Source: Nesterenkonia sp. Act20
GTDB lineage: Bacteria > Actinomycetota > Actinomycetes > Actinomycetales > Micrococcaceae
NCBI RefSeq assembly: GCF_019173455.1
Contig: NZ_JADPQH010000001.1
Location: 496,001-560,000 of the forward strand
Direction of reading: 5' to 3'
Length of the DNA stretch: 64,000 nt
Shown: positions 28,803-39,009 of the stretch, one piece after another
How the letters are laid out: each line of letters begins with the position of its first letter
Numbering within the stretch: position 1 is the stretch's first letter
Notes under the pieces: generated by a model
Databases searched by the model: none
What the model saw: only the letters and a program-made list of their open reading frames with translations
Told to the model about the DNA's origin: nothing
Program-made: the position numbers and the translations under genes

Positions 28803-30611
28803 GTGCTCCGCACACACACCACCGGCTCACTGAACGCCGCGCACATAGGTCAAACCGTCACCCTCACCGGATGGGTGGCGCGACGCCGAGACCACGGCGG
28901 GGTGGCCTTCCTCGACCTGCGTGACGCCTCCGGGGTCGCTCAGGTGGTGGTGCGTGAGGAGGCGGACTTCGACCCGCTGCGCAATGAGTTCGTGCTGCAG
29001 GTGACCGGTTCCGTGGAGCGCCGCCCGGCCGGCAATGAGAACCCGAACCTGCCCTCGGGCGAGGTCGAGCTCATCGCTGACACGGTGACGGTGCTCAACA
29101 CCGCGGCCCCGCTCCCCTTCCAGATCGATGAGCATGTGGAGATCGGCGAAGAAGCCCGGCTGCGCCACCGCTATCTGGACATGCGCCGCGAGGGTCCCCA
29201 GCGCGCACTTCGGCTGCGCTCCGAGGCGAACCGCGTCGCCCGTGACCTGCTGCATGAGCAGGCGTTCACCGAGATCGAGACACCTACGCTGACCCGCTCC
29301 ACCCCGGAGGGCGCACGCGACTTCCTGGTCCCGGCCCGGCTTGCCCCCGGCGCCTGGTACGCGCTGCCGCAGTCCCCGCAGCTGTTCAAGCAGCTGCTGC
29401 AGGTCGGTGGATTCGAGAAGTACTACCAGATCGCCCGCTGCTACCGCGATGAGGACTTCCGCGCTGATCGCCAGCCGGAGTTCACCCAGCTGGACATCGA
29501 GGCCAGCTTCGTGGAGCAGGAGGACATCCTCGCCCTGGCGGAGGAGCTCGTGCGCCGGCTCTGGAAGCTCATCGACGTGGAGCTGCCGGCGCAGATCCCG
29601 CACATCACCTACCACGAGGCCATGGCGCGCTACGGCTCGGACAAGCCGGACCTGCGCTTCGACCTTGAGCTCACCGAGCTCACCGAGTACTTCAAGGACA
29701 CCAGCTTCCGAGTCTTCAAGGCCGACTACGTGGGCGCCGTGGTCATGCCCGGCGGCGCCTCCCAGCCGCGCCGCACGCTCGATGCCTGGCAGGAATGGGC
29801 CAAGCAGCGCGGAGCCAAGGGTCTGGCCTATGTGCTCATCGGCGAGGACGGCGAGCTCGGAGGCCCCGTCGCAAAGAACCTCACCGATGCCGAGAAGACC
29901 GGACTCGCAGCGGCCACCGGCGCCTCCCCCGGTGACTGCATCTTCTTCGCCGCCGGCGAGGTGTCCCCCTCGCGAGGCCTGCTCGGCGCCGCCCGCAACG
30001 AGATCGCCTCCCGGGTGGGTCTCATAGACGAGAACGCCTGGTCCTTCGCATGGGTGGTCGACGCCCCGATGTTCGAGCCTGCAGCCCAGGCGCAGGCCGC
30101 TGGAGATGTTGCAGTGGGCTCGGGTGCCTGGACCGCGGTCCATCACGCGTTCACCGCACCCAAGCCGGAGTTCGCCGAGAGCTTCGATCAGGATCCCGGC
30201 TCCGCCCTGGCCAACGCCTACGATCTCGTCTGCAACGGCAATGAGATCGCCGGCGGTTCGCTGCGTGTCTACCGGCGCGATGTGCAGGAGCGGATCTTCA
30301 AGGTCATGGGCATCCCCGAGGACGAGGCGCAGGAGAAGTTCGGCTTCCTGCTCGACGCCTTCAAGTTCGGCGCCCCGCCCCACGGCGGCATCGCCTTCGG
30401 CTGGGACCGGGTCGTCTCACTGCTCGCAGGGGAAGACTCCATCCGCGAGGTCATCGCCTTCCCCAAGTCCGGCGGCGGCTACGACCCGCTGACCGCTGCC
30501 CCTGCGCCGATCACGGCCCAGCAGCGCAAGGAAGCCGGTGTGGACGCGAAGCCCGAACCGAAATCTGACGCCGCGGCGCAGACTCAGGGCGGGGAGAAGG
30601 CGAAGGCGTGA
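28803..30611 (+). CDS. aspS: Aspartyl-tRNA synthetase (bacterial type)
   Basis: Class II synthetase, 602 residues: N-terminal OB-fold anticodon-binding domain (about 15-105), catalytic core with motif 2 region [20 protein letters not shown] (about 202-221), inserted GAD domain (about 290-410) and motif 3 [14 protein letters not shown]. The bacterial GAD insertion identifies AspRS rather than AsnRS. Whether it also charges tRNA-Asn depends on gatCAB elsewhere. The last ~30 residues are a Lys/Ala/Gln-rich tail. GTG start with AGGAAGGA well placed upstream. Confidence 0.97.
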   Translation: MLRTHTTGSLNAAHIGQTVTLTGWVARRRDHGGVAFLDLRDASGVAQVVVREEADFDPLRNEFVLQVTGSVERRPAGNENPNLPSGEVELIADTVTVLNTAAPLPFQIDEHVEIGEEARLRHRYLDMRREGPQRALRLRSEANRVARDLLHEQAFTEIETPTLTRSTPEGARDFLVPARLAPGAWYALPQSPQLFKQLLQVGGFEKYYQIARCYRDEDFRADRQPEFTQLDIEASFVEQEDILALAEELVRRLWKLIDVELPAQIPHITYHEAMARYGSDKPDLRFDLELTELTEYFKDTSFRVFKADYVGAVVMPGGASQPRRTLDAWQEWAKQRGAKGLAYVLIGEDGELGGPVAKNLTDAEKTGLAAATGASPGDCIFFAAGEVSPSRGLLGAARNEIASRVGLIDENAWSFAWVVDAPMFEPAAQAQAAGDVAVGSGAWTAVHHAFTAPKPEFAESFDQDPGSALANAYDLVCNGNEIAGGSLRVYRRDVQERIFKVMGIPEDEAQEKFGFLLDAFKFGAPPHGGIAFGWDRVVSLLAGEDSIREVIAFPKSGGGYDPLTAAPAPITAQQRKEAGVDAKPEPKSDAAAQTQGGEKAKA

Positions 30612-30677
30612 TCCCCACCGGGTAATCTGGAACAGATTTCTTCGAATCTTTCTACGAACCCACCTCTAGGAGGCGCA

Positions 30678-32168
30678 GTGGCCGATCCCATCTCCGGGGA
30701 CCTCTTCGCCTCCGATGACTTCGGTGACGACGACGCGCCGGCCCCTGCTCCGGCGGAGCCGGGCGCGCGTCGTCGTCATACCCCGCTGGCGGTGCGGATG
30801 CGTCCGCGCACCCTCGAGGAGATCCTCGGACAGCAGCACCTGCTCGAACACGGCTCTCCACTGCGCGTCCTCGCCGAAGGCTCGCGCGGACCTGCCGGGG
30901 CCTCCTCGGTGATCCTCTACGGTCCTCCAGGCACAGGCAAGACCACCCTGGCCCATGTCTTGGCGCGCGGCGCCTCACGGAAGTTCGTCGAACTCTCCGC
31001 GATCCGAGCAGGGGTCAAGGACGTGCGCCAGGTGATGGACCGCGCGCTGGAGGATCGTGATCTGCGCGGCCAGACCACGGTGCTGTTCCTCGATGAGATC
31101 CACCGGTTCAACAAGGCGCAGCAGGACGCGCTTCTGCCCGGGGTCGAGAACGGCTGGGTGATCCTGGTCGCGGCCACCACCGAGAACCCCTCCTTCTCCA
31201 TCATCGCGCCGCTGCTCTCGCGGTCGTTGATGCTCACGCTGCGGTCGCTGACCTCCGAGGACCTCTCCGGTCTGATCACCCGGGCATTGCAGGACACCCG
31301 TGGCCTGGACTCAGCCTTCGAGCTGGAGGACGCCGCGCGAGATCATATTCTGCGCATGGCCGGTGGAGACGCCAGACGGGTGCTCACCACGCTGGAGGCA
31401 GCAGCTGCGGTCGCCGCAGGCAAGGCCGCGGACGGCGAGGCGACCGACGGCACCCCCGGCACGGGCGAGACTCTCGAAAGCAGCACCGAGGACAGCACAG
31501 TGGAGATCCCTCCGGTCTCCCCCGCCGCTCCTGTCACCATCACCGCCAAGGACGCGGAACAGGCGATGGACTTCGCGGTGCAGCGCTACGACCGTGACGG
31601 TGACCAGCATTACGACATCGTCTCGGCATTCATCAAGTCACTGCGCGGCTCCGATCCCGACGCGGCGCTGCACTACCTGGCGCGCATGATCGTCGCCGGC
31701 GAGGATCCCCGCTTCATCGCCCGTCGACTGGTCATCGCGGCTGGCGAGGAAGTAGGGATGGCCGACCCCACTGCGCTGCAGACCGCCATGGCCGCCGCGG
31801 ATGCGGTGGCGCTGATCGGCATGCCGGAGGCGAGGATCCTCCTGGGCCAGGCCACTGTGCACATCGCGACAGCCCCGAAGTCCAATGCGTCCTATAAGGC
31901 GCTGGACGCCGCCATCGCCGATGTCCGGGCGGGCAAGTCGGGTCTCGTCCCGCCGCATCTGCGCGACGCGCACTACGCAGGCGCCCATCGGATGGGCCAC
32001 GGCAAGGGCTATGTCTACGCGCATGATCAGCCCCACCATGTGGCGGCCCAGCAGTACCCACCCGACGAGCTGGTCGGGGTCGACTACTACAAGCCCACCG
32101 GCAACGGCGCCGAGCGCGCCGTGGCCGAGCGGCTGGAGAAGCTGCGCTACATCATCCGCGGCAGCTGA
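30678..32168 (+). CDS. rarA: Replication-associated AAA+ ATPase RarA (MgsA)
   Basis: Clamp-loader-like AAA+ protein acting at stalled forks; 496 residues. Walker [16 protein letters not shown] (about 79-93), Walker [19 protein letters not shown] (about 137-154), sensor [10 protein letters not shown], and the C-terminal tetramerisation domain ending in [12 protein letters not shown] low-complexity Ala/Thr/Glu/Ser-rich insert (about 235-290) interrupts the lid region and is longer than in E. coli. GTG start preceded by AGGAGG. Followed by a strong bidirectional terminator. Confidence 0.95.
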   Translation: MADPISGDLFASDDFGDDDAPAPAPAEPGARRRHTPLAVRMRPRTLEEILGQQHLLEHGSPLRVLAEGSRGPAGASSVILYGPPGTGKTTLAHVLARGASRKFVELSAIRAGVKDVRQVMDRALEDRDLRGQTTVLFLDEIHRFNKAQQDALLPGVENGWVILVAATTENPSFSIIAPLLSRSLMLTLRSLTSEDLSGLITRALQDTRGLDSAFELEDAARDHILRMAGGDARRVLTTLEAAAAVAAGKAADGEATDGTPGTGETLESSTEDSTVEIPPVSPAAPVTITAKDAEQAMDFAVQRYDRDGDQHYDIVSAFIKSLRGSDPDAALHYLARMIVAGEDPRFIARRLVIAAGEEVGMADPTALQTAMAAADAVALIGMPEARILLGQATVHIATAPKSNASYKALDAAIADVRAGKSGLVPPHLRDAHYAGAHRMGHGKGYVYAHDQPHHVAAQQYPPDELVGVDYYKPTGNGAERAVAERLEKLRYIIRGS

Positions 32169-32179
32169 GCCGCACCGAC

Positions 32180-32222
32180 ACAGAAGCGGCCGCCTCCCGG
32201 GAAGGGAGACGGCCGCTTCTGT
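32180..32222. terminator. Bidirectional terminator between rarA and qcrB
   Basis: Nineteen-bp stem with one mismatch (left 32180-32198, right 32204-32222) and a 5-nt loop; arms read acagaagcggccg...ctccc and gggag...cggccgcttctgt. It sits between the convergent ends of rarA (+) and qcrB (-) and can serve both. Confidence 0.85.
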
Positions 32223-32232
32223 GTGCACCGCG

Positions 32233-33960
32233 TCAGTGCTTGCTGGACTCCAGCTGGGCCGAGGCCGCCGCCGGAAGCGCAGCCGAGGACTCGTGGTGAT
32301 CGTGGGACAGCGCCTCGAGGTACTCCTCGCGGCTGACCGGCGCCACGCGATCTTCGAAGAAGACCCGGTTCAGCCCTGCGCGGGACTTCTCCAGCAGTGA
32401 CACCTTGCCCTTGGCGTTGGGCCGGGCGGGAGTCACCTCCGGAGACTCATACGCCACCAGGGTGAAGAGCTCGTAGTCGTTGACCCGATTGTGCTTTTCA
32501 CGGAACTCGCCATGGGGAAGCATCTCGATGACTCCGGCCTCGTTGCCGTGCAGCACGATCTCACGGTCCTTGCGCTGCAGCGCCAGACAGATCCGTTTGG
32601 TGATGATGAACGCCAGGATCGGTCCGAGGAAGAACAGCACCCGGAGCCAGATGATCACGTCATTGAGCGAGAGCGAGAAGTGCGTGGCCATCAGGTCCGA
32701 TGACGCGGCACCCCACATCACGAAGTACCAGACCATCATGGCCATGCCGAAGGCGGTGCGGCCCGGAGCGTTGCGGGGACGATCCAGCACGTGATGTTCC
32801 TTCTTGTCACCGGTGATCCACGCCTCCAGGAAGGGCCACACGAAGAGGCCGAGCAGCAGCACCGTGATCGGAATCATCGGGATCAGCACTGGAAGCGCCA
32901 CGCTGTTGCCGCCCCACGGGGTGGGGAGCACGAACTCCAGCGGGATGTCCCCGATGTAACCGGGCATCAGGCGCAGCACGCCGTCGAACCAGCCGATGTA
33001 CCAGTCAGGCTGAGTGCCTGCCTGCACCGGGGAGGGATCGTAGGGCCCGTAGTTCCAAAGCGCGTTGATCTGGAAGAGACCTGCCAGCAGCGCGAGCACG
33101 CCGAAGACGACGAAGAGGAATCCACCGGCCTTCGCGGCGTAGACCGGCCCGATCGGGTAGCCGACCACATTGCGTTCGGTGCGGCCCGGGCCGGGGTACT
33201 GCGTGTGCTTGTGCACCACGACCATGAACAGGTGCACCGCGATCAGGATGAGGATCACTGCGGGGATCACGAAGATGTGCAGCGAATACAGCCGGGGAAT
33301 GACCTCGTCTCCGGGGAACTCGCCGCCGAAGAGGAAGAAGGAGATGTAGGTGCCGACCATCGGGATGGCCTTGAGCATACCGTCGATGATGCGCAGACCG
33401 TTGCCGGAGAGCACCTCATCGGGCAGCGAGTAACCGGTGAAGCCGGCACCCAGACCGGCGACGAGCAGCGCGCAGCCGACGACCCAGTTCAGCTCGCGCG
33501 GCTTGCGGAATGCGCCGGTGAAGAAGACGCGGAGCATGTGCACGGCCATGGCCATGACGAACATCAGCGCGCCCCAGTGGTGCAGCTGACGCATGAACAG
33601 GCCGCCGCGGACGTCGAAGGAGAGCTCCAGGGCAGTGGCATAGGCCATCGACATCTCCACGCCCTGCATGGGCGCATAGGAGCCGTCGTACTGCGTGCTG
33701 GCCATGGAGGGATCGAACCAGAAGGTCAGGAAGGCACCGGAGACCACGGTGATCAGGAAGCTGTAGAGAGCCACCTCACCGAACATGAAGGTCCAGTGAT
33801 CGGGGAAGACCTTGCGTCCGAATTCGCGGACCAGACCGGTGCCGCCCACGCGCTGATCCACGTAGTTGGAGATCCGGCCGGTGCGGGTGGCCGGCTGGTA
33901 CTGATCCACCTCGGAGTACTGCGCCTCGGTGTATTTGGGTTCTAGGGACTGAGTGCTCAT
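32233..33960 (-). CDS. qcrB: Menaquinol-cytochrome c reductase cytochrome b subunit
   Basis: Cytochrome b of the actinobacterial bcc complex, 575 residues, integral membrane. Haem-ligand helices are visible: RQLHHWGALMFVMAMAVHML (about 125-144) and LHIFVIPAVILILIAVHLFM (about 226-245). The Qo-site motif reads PDW (in PDWYIGWF) as in other actinobacteria, not the mitochondrial PEW. About 150 C-terminal residues extend into the cytoplasm. Last gene of ctaE-qcrC-qcrA-qcrB, 5 bp after qcrA, closed by the terminator at 32180-32222. Confidence 0.97.
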   Translation of the reverse strand: MSTQSLEPKYTEAQYSEVDQYQPATRTGRISNYVDQRVGGTGLVREFGRKVFPDHWTFMFGEVALYSFLITVVSGAFLTFWFDPSMASTQYDGSYAPMQGVEMSMAYATALELSFDVRGGLFMRQLHHWGALMFVMAMAVHMLRVFFTGAFRKPRELNWVVGCALLVAGLGAGFTGYSLPDEVLSGNGLRIIDGMLKAIPMVGTYISFFLFGGEFPGDEVIPRLYSLHIFVIPAVILILIAVHLFMVVVHKHTQYPGPGRTERNVVGYPIGPVYAAKAGGFLFVVFGVLALLAGLFQINALWNYGPYDPSPVQAGTQPDWYIGWFDGVLRLMPGYIGDIPLEFVLPTPWGGNSVALPVLIPMIPITVLLLGLFVWPFLEAWITGDKKEHHVLDRPRNAPGRTAFGMAMMVWYFVMWGAASSDLMATHFSLSLNDVIIWLRVLFFLGPILAFIITKRICLALQRKDREIVLHGNEAGVIEMLPHGEFREKHNRVNDYELFTLVAYESPEVTPARPNAKGKVSLLEKSRAGLNRVFFEDRVAPVSREEYLEALSHDHHESSAALPAAASAQLESSKH

Positions 33961-33965
33961 GATCT

Positions 33966-35018
33966 TTAGCCACGCTCCCAGTAGGTGGGGCCGACGGGTT
34001 CGGTGAAGTCGCTGCGAGCAACGAGGAAGCCCTCATCGTCCACGGTGATGGGCAGCTGGGGCAGCGGGCGCCCTGCGGGGCCGAAGATCACCTTGAACTG
34101 CTGGGCAGCGTCGAAGGTGGACTGGTGGCAGGGGCAGAGCAGGTGGTGCGTATGACGCTCATAGAGCGCCACCGGGCAGCCCACATGCGTGCAGACCTTG
34201 GAGCAGGCGATGATGCCCTCGTGGGTCCAGTTCTCTCGTTCGCCGGTGGCTGGCGCGAGCTCATCGGGCTGCATCCGGATCAGCAGGACCACGGACTTGG
34301 CCTTGGCCGCGAGGCGCTCACCGTGCCCCGAGATCTCTCGAAGGGTCTCGGGCACGACGTGCACCACAGACCCGACGGTGAGGTCCGCGGCACGGATGGG
34401 AGTGCCGGTGGGGTCACGCACCAGGCGCACCCCTTCCTCCCAGATGGTGTGGCGCATGCGCTCCACGCCAAAGTCCTCGGAGCGATCGAGATCGCGCAGC
34501 ACGACGACGGCGGGCAGCGGTGCCAGCAGGGCGGCGCCGATGAGCGTGTTCCGCAGCAGCGGGCGGCGCTTGATCTGGGTCTCGTCGACGATCTCGTTGA
34601 CGGTCGCAGCAGCCTCGGCGCGATCTTCTTCCTTGCGCAGCGGCTTGCGGTCCTCGATGACCTCGTGGTCGGGCATCAGGGCGCGGGCCCACTGGACCAC
34701 GCCGAGCCCGATGCCGAGCATGGCGAAGGCCACACCGAGCCCGAGCAGGGTGTTTTGCAGACGCAGCATCTCGAGGTCGCCCGCCGTGACGCCGACGACG
34801 AAGTAGCCGACGAAGAACATCACTGTGCCGATGATGGAGATCAGAAAGAGCGCAGAAACCTGACGCTCGGCGCGCTTCGCCGCCTTCTCATCCACATCTG
34901 CCAACCGCGGACGGTGCGGCGGCAGGCCCGGGTTGTCGATGGCGTGGCCACTCGACTTCCCGTCACCGGCTCTGATGACGGCGTCCGACTGCGGATCGCC
35001 GTTACCGTGCTCGCCCAT
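33966..35018 (-). CDS. qcrA: Rieske iron-sulfur subunit of the bcc complex
   Basis: Rieske [2Fe-2S] protein, 350 residues, of the long actinobacterial type with three N-terminal transmembrane helices (about 55-80, 90-110 and 165-182). Cluster ligands are in CTHVGCP (about 277-283) and CPCHQSTFD (about 297-305). It receives electrons from menaquinol and passes them to QcrC. ATG with AAAGGA upstream. Confidence 0.97.
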   Translation of the reverse strand: MGEHGNGDPQSDAVIRAGDGKSSGHAIDNPGLPPHRPRLADVDEKAAKRAERQVSALFLISIIGTVMFFVGYFVVGVTAGDLEMLRLQNTLLGLGVAFAMLGIGLGVVQWARALMPDHEVIEDRKPLRKEEDRAEAAATVNEIVDETQIKRRPLLRNTLIGAALLAPLPAVVVLRDLDRSEDFGVERMRHTIWEEGVRLVRDPTGTPIRAADLTVGSVVHVVPETLREISGHGERLAAKAKSVVLLIRMQPDELAPATGERENWTHEGIIACSKVCTHVGCPVALYERHTHHLLCPCHQSTFDAAQQFKVIFGPAGRPLPQLPITVDDEGFLVARSDFTEPVGPTYWERG

Positions 35019-35078
35019 ATGGTTCTCGTCCTTTGCTTGAGTATTTACGTTGTGCGTGCGTGCCAGGTGCTGCGGTGA

Positions 35079-35876
35079 TCAGGAGGACCGTGAGGTCAGC
35101 CAGACCATGGAGCCGATCAGCAGGACCAAACCGAGGGTCCAGATGAGCAGGCCCTCAGACACCGGGCCCAGCGAGCCGAGCGCGAAGCCTCCGGGCACGC
35201 CTTGAGATTCGTTGTTCTTCAGGAACGCGATGATGTCGCGCTTGTCATCAGCCGGGATGTTCGAGTCGTTGAACTCCGGCATGTTCTGCGGGCCGGTCAC
35301 CATGGCCTCGTAGATGTGCTTGGACTCCACTCCTGCAAGGGCGGGTGCGAACTTGCCCTCGGTGAGCGCACCGCCGGCAGCGGCCGCGTTGTGGCACATG
35401 GCGCAGTTGATGCGGAAGAGCTCGCCGCCCCGGGAGATATCTCCCTCGGAGGCGTCAAGGTACTCGTCCTCGGGGACGGACGGACCGGCACCGAGCGATG
35501 CGACATAGGCCGCGAGCTGCATCGTCTGTTCATCATTGAACTGTGCCGGCTTCTCCTGCGCCTGCGGGCCCGACATCTGCATGGGCATGCGCCCGGTGCC
35601 GACCTGGAAGTCGACAGCGGCCGCTCCGGCGCCGACAAGCGACGGGCCGGCGTCACTGCCGACGGCGTTGATGCCGTGGCAGGTGGCGCAGTTGGCCACG
35701 AAGAGGCGTTCGCCCTCCTCCACGTCCGAGGCGGAGTAGGCATCGGGGACGTTCGATGCCTGTGCCTCGTTGACGGAGGTCGCGGCGGCGTAGAGCCCTC
35801 CAGTGAGCAAGAGGCCCAGGAGGAGCAGTGCCACTGCCGCAAGGGGGTGGCGACGCTGCTGTGAAAGTGCCTTCAC
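35079..35876 (-). CDS. qcrC: Di-haem cytochrome c subunit of the bcc complex
   Basis: Membrane-anchored cytochrome c, 265 residues, linking the bcc complex directly to the aa3 oxidase. N-terminal helix about 10-32, C-terminal anchor about 238-260, and two c-type haem sites CATCH (about 63-67) and CAMCH (about 159-163), the actinobacterial cytochrome cc. Distal Met ligands are probably in the GRMPMQM and NMPEF regions. GTG start with AGGAA upstream. Confidence 0.97.
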   Translation of the reverse strand: MKALSQQRRHPLAAVALLLLGLLLTGGLYAAATSVNEAQASNVPDAYSASDVEEGERLFVANCATCHGINAVGSDAGPSLVGAGAAAVDFQVGTGRMPMQMSGPQAQEKPAQFNDEQTMQLAAYVASLGAGPSVPEDEYLDASEGDISRGGELFRINCAMCHNAAAAGGALTEGKFAPALAGVESKHIYEAMVTGPQNMPEFNDSNIPADDKRDIIAFLKNNESQGVPGGFALGSLGPVSEGLLIWTLGLVLLIGSMVWLTSRSS

Positions 35877-35934
35877 GTGCCGGTTCCTAACTTCTCGGTG
35901 CGATATCAGCTTGTGTGCGTGACGAAGGTGATGC

Positions 35935-36582
35935 TCAGGCGAACATCGGCAAGAGGTAGACGATGCCGAAGAGCGCGATCCACACGACGTCCACGAAGTG
36001 CCAGTAGTACGAGATGACGACTGCGGCGTGGGCTTCCCGGTGGGTGAACTTCACGCTGAAGTACGCACGTGCGATCACGTAGAGGAAGGCGATGAGCCCG
36101 CCGACGACGTGCAGGCCGTGGAAGCCGGTGGTGATGTAGAAGGCGGATCCGAAGGAGTTCGAGGAGACGGTGATCCCGTGGGACACCAGCTCGGCAAACT
36201 CGAATGTCTGACCTGCGATGAAGACGGCACCCATGAGGAAGGAGAGGATGTACCACTCCACCATGCCCCAGTGCTTGATCTGGAAGGCTCCTCCGGTGCG
36301 GCGAGGCTGGTGCCGCTCGGCCGCGAAGACCCCGAACTGAGCAGTCACCGAGCTCGCGACCAGGATCACGGTGATGGTGGTGGCCAGCGGGATCGCCAGC
36401 GTTCCACCACCTTCGGCGAACATCTCGGGCTGCGTGGAGCGCAGCGTGAAGTACATGGCGAACAGACCGGCGAAGAACATCAGCTCACTGGTGAGCCAGA
36501 CCATGGTGCCCACGGACACCATGTTGGGACGGTTCGGCAGCGTTCGCGCCGGAGCGATTGGGGCTTGGGTTGCAGACGTCAC
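35935..36582 (-). CDS. ctaE: Cytochrome c oxidase subunit III
   Basis: Integral subunit of the aa3 oxidase, 215 residues with about five transmembrane helices ([20 protein letters not shown] near 29-48; [19 protein letters not shown] at the C-terminus). First gene of ctaE-qcrC-qcrA-qcrB. The GTG start lies 6 nt after CATAAT with no Shine-Dalgarno, so the operon may begin with a leaderless message. Divergent from trpD across 199 bp, a linkage shared with other actinobacteria. Confidence 0.96.
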   Translation of the reverse strand: MTSATQAPIAPARTLPNRPNMVSVGTMVWLTSELMFFAGLFAMYFTLRSTQPEMFAEGGGTLAIPLATTITVILVASSVTAQFGVFAAERHQPRRTGGAFQIKHWGMVEWYILSFLMGAVFIAGQTFEFAELVSHGITVSSNSFGSAFYITTGFHGLHVVGGLIAFLYVIARAYFSVKFTHREAHAAVVISYYWHFVDVVWIALFGIVYLLPMFA

Positions 36583-36781
36583 GCATTCATTATGTCCTGA
36601 AACCTCAGCTGTTTGCGACCGCAGCCGCTTGTGTGGCGCGCTTCAAGATCCTTGTCAGAGGGCGGATTCCGCGCCATTCCCAGGATCCGCCAAGGTGGAG
36701 TGGACAAAAAATCCGTCAATATTTCTACAGCGTGTCGAAATAGGACGGAGCGGAAGGACGCCGGGCCGATAGTCTGGGGCT
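36583..36781. promoter_or_regulatory. ctaE/trpD divergent intergenic region
   Basis: 199 bp with a CATAAT (minus strand, 36589-36594) 6 nt before the ctaE GTG and a TAGTCT (plus strand, 36770-36775) 6 nt before the trpD GTG. A local AT-rich island lies at about 36703-36730. No convincing -35 elements or operators. Confidence 0.5.
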
Positions 36782-37864
36782 GTGAAACCTCCGACATCCG
36801 CCGATCTCCGCACCCCAGCGCACGACCTGCCGGGCAGCTGGCCCGAGCTGCTCGAGACGCTCCTGGCCGGGCAGCACCTGAGCGCGAACACCTCTGCCTG
36901 GGCGATGGACCAGCTCATGAGCGGGGCACTCAGCGACGGTGAGATCGCCGCCTTCCTCGTCGCACTGCGCGCCAAGGGCGAGGTCGCGGAGGAGCTCGTC
37001 GGTCTGAGCACCACCATGATGGACAAAGCCGTGCCGCTGAGCATCCAGGGGCCCACCTTGGACATCGTGGGCACCGGCGGTGACATGCTGGGCACGGTGA
37101 ACATCTCCACCATGTCCTCACTGACCGCGGTGGGGGCGGGGGCTCGGGTGGTCAAGCACGGCAATCGCGGCGCCTCTACCACTGCGGGGGCGGCTGACGT
37201 GATCGAAGCCCTCGGCGTGGATCTGAGTCTCAGCCCCGAGAAGGTGGCCCTCGCCGCCGAAGAAGTGGGCATCACCTTCCTCTTCGCGCAGAGCTTCCAC
37301 CCCTCGATGCGTCATGTGGGGCCTGTGCGGCGCCAACTGGGCATCAGGACGGTCTTCAATTTCCTGGGTCCGCTGTCCAACCCGGCGCGCGTCACGGCGC
37401 AGGCACTCGGCTGCGCGAGCCCCACGCTGGCTCCGCGAATGGCAGAGGTTCTTGCGGTGCGCGGGACCCGAGGCCTGGTGTTCCGCGGGCAGGACGGACG
37501 GGACAAGATCACCACCTCGGCCTCCACCGATCTGTGGGAGGTGCGTGAGGGTGAGGTGTCCCATACCGTGCTCAGCCCGGAGGACGTGGGTCTGCGCCGC
37601 GTGGGCGTGGAAGACCTGCGTGGCGGAAGCGGGTCTGAGAACGCGCAGATCGTGCGGCGGCTGCTCTCCGGCGAGCCTGGGCCGGTGCGCGACGCCGTCG
37701 TCCTCAATGCCGCGGCCGGACTGACCAGCCTTGACGAGCGTGCCGAGGGTGATCTGCTCGAGCGGCTTCGGGCGAACATGGTCCTCGCCGAGGAGTCCAT
37801 CGACTCCGGTGCCGCCGCCGATGTGCTGCGCCGCTGGGTTCAGTTCAGCCAGTCTGCGCGCTGA
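36782..37864 (+). CDS. trpD: Anthranilate phosphoribosyltransferase
   Basis: Transfers phosphoribose from PRPP to anthranilate in tryptophan synthesis; 360 residues. PRPP site DIVGTGGDMLGTVNISTM (near 97-114), KHGNRGASTTAG, and FLFAQSFHPSMRHVGPVR are intact. It stands alone, with no other trp genes, beside ctaE, as in mycobacteria. GTG start 6 nt after TAGTCT, probably leaderless. Its last 20 bp overlap the convergent def gene. Confidence 0.95.
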   Translation: MKPPTSADLRTPAHDLPGSWPELLETLLAGQHLSANTSAWAMDQLMSGALSDGEIAAFLVALRAKGEVAEELVGLSTTMMDKAVPLSIQGPTLDIVGTGGDMLGTVNISTMSSLTAVGAGARVVKHGNRGASTTAGAADVIEALGVDLSLSPEKVALAAEEVGITFLFAQSFHPSMRHVGPVRRQLGIRTVFNFLGPLSNPARVTAQALGCASPTLAPRMAEVLAVRGTRGLVFRGQDGRDKITTSASTDLWEVREGEVSHTVLSPEDVGLRRVGVEDLRGGSGSENAQIVRRLLSGEPGPVRDAVVLNAAAGLTSLDERAEGDLLERLRANMVLAEESIDSGAAADVLRRWVQFSQSAR

Positions 37865-38477
37865 GCCCCGACTCCGAGGCTTCTTGGGAGTCCTCGAGCT
37901 CGTCGTGGCCGAAGGGATCGGGATCCACGCCCGGCAGCCAGCTGAGTCCGGGTTCGTTCCACCCCTCGCGCTTCATAGCCTTCTTCCATCTCCTCGCCCA
38001 CTTGGCATCCAGCCGGTTGACGTAGAGGTAGCCGTCGAGATGGTCGTACTCGTGCTGGAGGATGCGGGCGAACCACCCGGTGGCCTCGAAGGAGAGCACC
38101 TCGCCCTCCAGGTCCAGTCCGGTGATCTCCACGTGTTCACTGCGCTTGAGCGGATAGCTGTAGCCCGGCGCTGAGAGGCAGCCCTCCGCCTCCTCTTCGC
38201 GGTCCGGTGCCTCTTTGGAGACCTTCCCGATGAGCCGCAGGCGCGGATTGATGATGACCCCTGAGCTGGGCTGGTCCCCGGAGTCGGGATACGCGTAGGT
38301 GAAGATGCGAAGCCCCACACCGATCTGGGGTGCAGCCAGTCCGACTCCGTGAGCCGCCTCCTGGGTGTCGAACATGTCGGCCACGAGCTCTCGGATGGAA
38401 TCGTCGATGGTCTCGACCTCGTCCGCGCGCCGGTGCAGCACCGGTTCGCCGTGGATGGTGATGGGGCGGATCGTCAT
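37845..38477 (-). CDS. def: Peptide deformylase
   Basis: Removes the N-formyl group from nascent proteins; 210 residues. All three motifs are present: GVGLAAPQIGVG (motif 1), EGCLSAPG (motif 2, Cys metal ligand) and QHEYDHLDG (motif 3, HExxH). A 30-residue acidic C-terminal tail overlaps the convergent trpD 3' end by 20 bp. ATG lies 6 nt after TAGAAT (38484-38489), predicting a leaderless transcript. Confidence 0.97.
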   Translation of the reverse strand: MTIRPITIHGEPVLHRRADEVETIDDSIRELVADMFDTQEAAHGVGLAAPQIGVGLRIFTYAYPDSGDQPSSGVIINPRLRLIGKVSKEAPDREEEAEGCLSAPGYSYPLKRSEHVEITGLDLEGEVLSFEATGWFARILQHEYDHLDGYLYVNRLDAKWARRWKKAMKREGWNEPGLSWLPGVDPDPFGHDELEDSQEASESGLSAQTG

Positions 38478-38483
38478 AGCCGA

Positions 38484-38489
38484 ATTCTA
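38484..38489 (-). promoter_or_regulatory. -10 hexamer of def
   Basis: TAGAAT ends 6 nt before the def ATG (38477). Gtcgag 17 nt upstream (38507-38512) is a weak -35. Confidence 0.5.
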
Positions 38490-38514
38490 CTGGCACACGT
38501 GGCAGCCTCGACAC

Positions 38515-38556
38515 GAAGAAGCCCGCTGTGAGTCGATGCTCACAGCGGGCTTCTTC
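38515..38556. terminator. Terminator downstream of ctaC-ctaD-ctaF
   Basis: Perfect 18-bp stem (38515-38532 with 38539-38556) and a 6-nt loop, GC-rich inside and GAA/TTC at the base. It closes the minus-strand cta operon ahead of def. Confidence 0.85.
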
Positions 38557-38607
38557 TGACCGGAGGTCTCTATCCGGTGCTCTCCGCAGTGGCGCGGAGG
38601 TGGTCGA

Positions 38608-39009
38608 TCAGTGGGCGTAGCGCTTGCGGTTGAACTCAAGCACCCATCCGGTGATGAAGAACAGCCCCGGAATCAGCGCGATGAAGAAGACCCACCAGTC
38701 GATCGCGAGACCGAAGAACGCAAACGCGGCGGAGAAGCCGAGACCGATCGGCCACCAGCTCCACGGGGAGAACTCCCCGTAGTTGCCTGCCATCTGTTCG
38801 ATCTCACCCTCGGGGTTGTCGCTGTCGAGCACTTCGCTGTTCTTGGCCACCATTCGCAGGTAGAACCAGAGCATGAGTGCCATGCCGGAGGTCAGAAGCA
38901 GCAGCGGGAATCCGGCGAGATCCTCGAAACCACTCCAGAATCCATAGATGAAGGCAACGATCAGGGCGAATACGCCCAGCGCGCCGAAGAGCCTGATATT
39001 GGTCTTCAT
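38608..39009 (-). CDS. ctaF: Cytochrome c oxidase subunit IV (actinobacterial CtaF)
   Basis: Small integral subunit of the actinobacterial aa3 oxidase, 133 residues, four hydrophobic segments (about 7-27, 33-53, 80-98, 100-122). The start overlaps the last base of ctaD, so ctaC-ctaD-ctaF form one unit. The family is specific to actinobacteria and unrelated to mitochondrial subunit IV. Confidence 0.93.
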   Translation of the reverse strand: MKTNIRLFGALGVFALIVAFIYGFWSGFEDLAGFPLLLLTSGMALMLWFYLRMVAKNSEVLDSDNPEGEIEQMAGNYGEFSPWSWWPIGLGFSAAFAFFGLAIDWWVFFIALIPGLFFITGWVLEFNRKRYAH

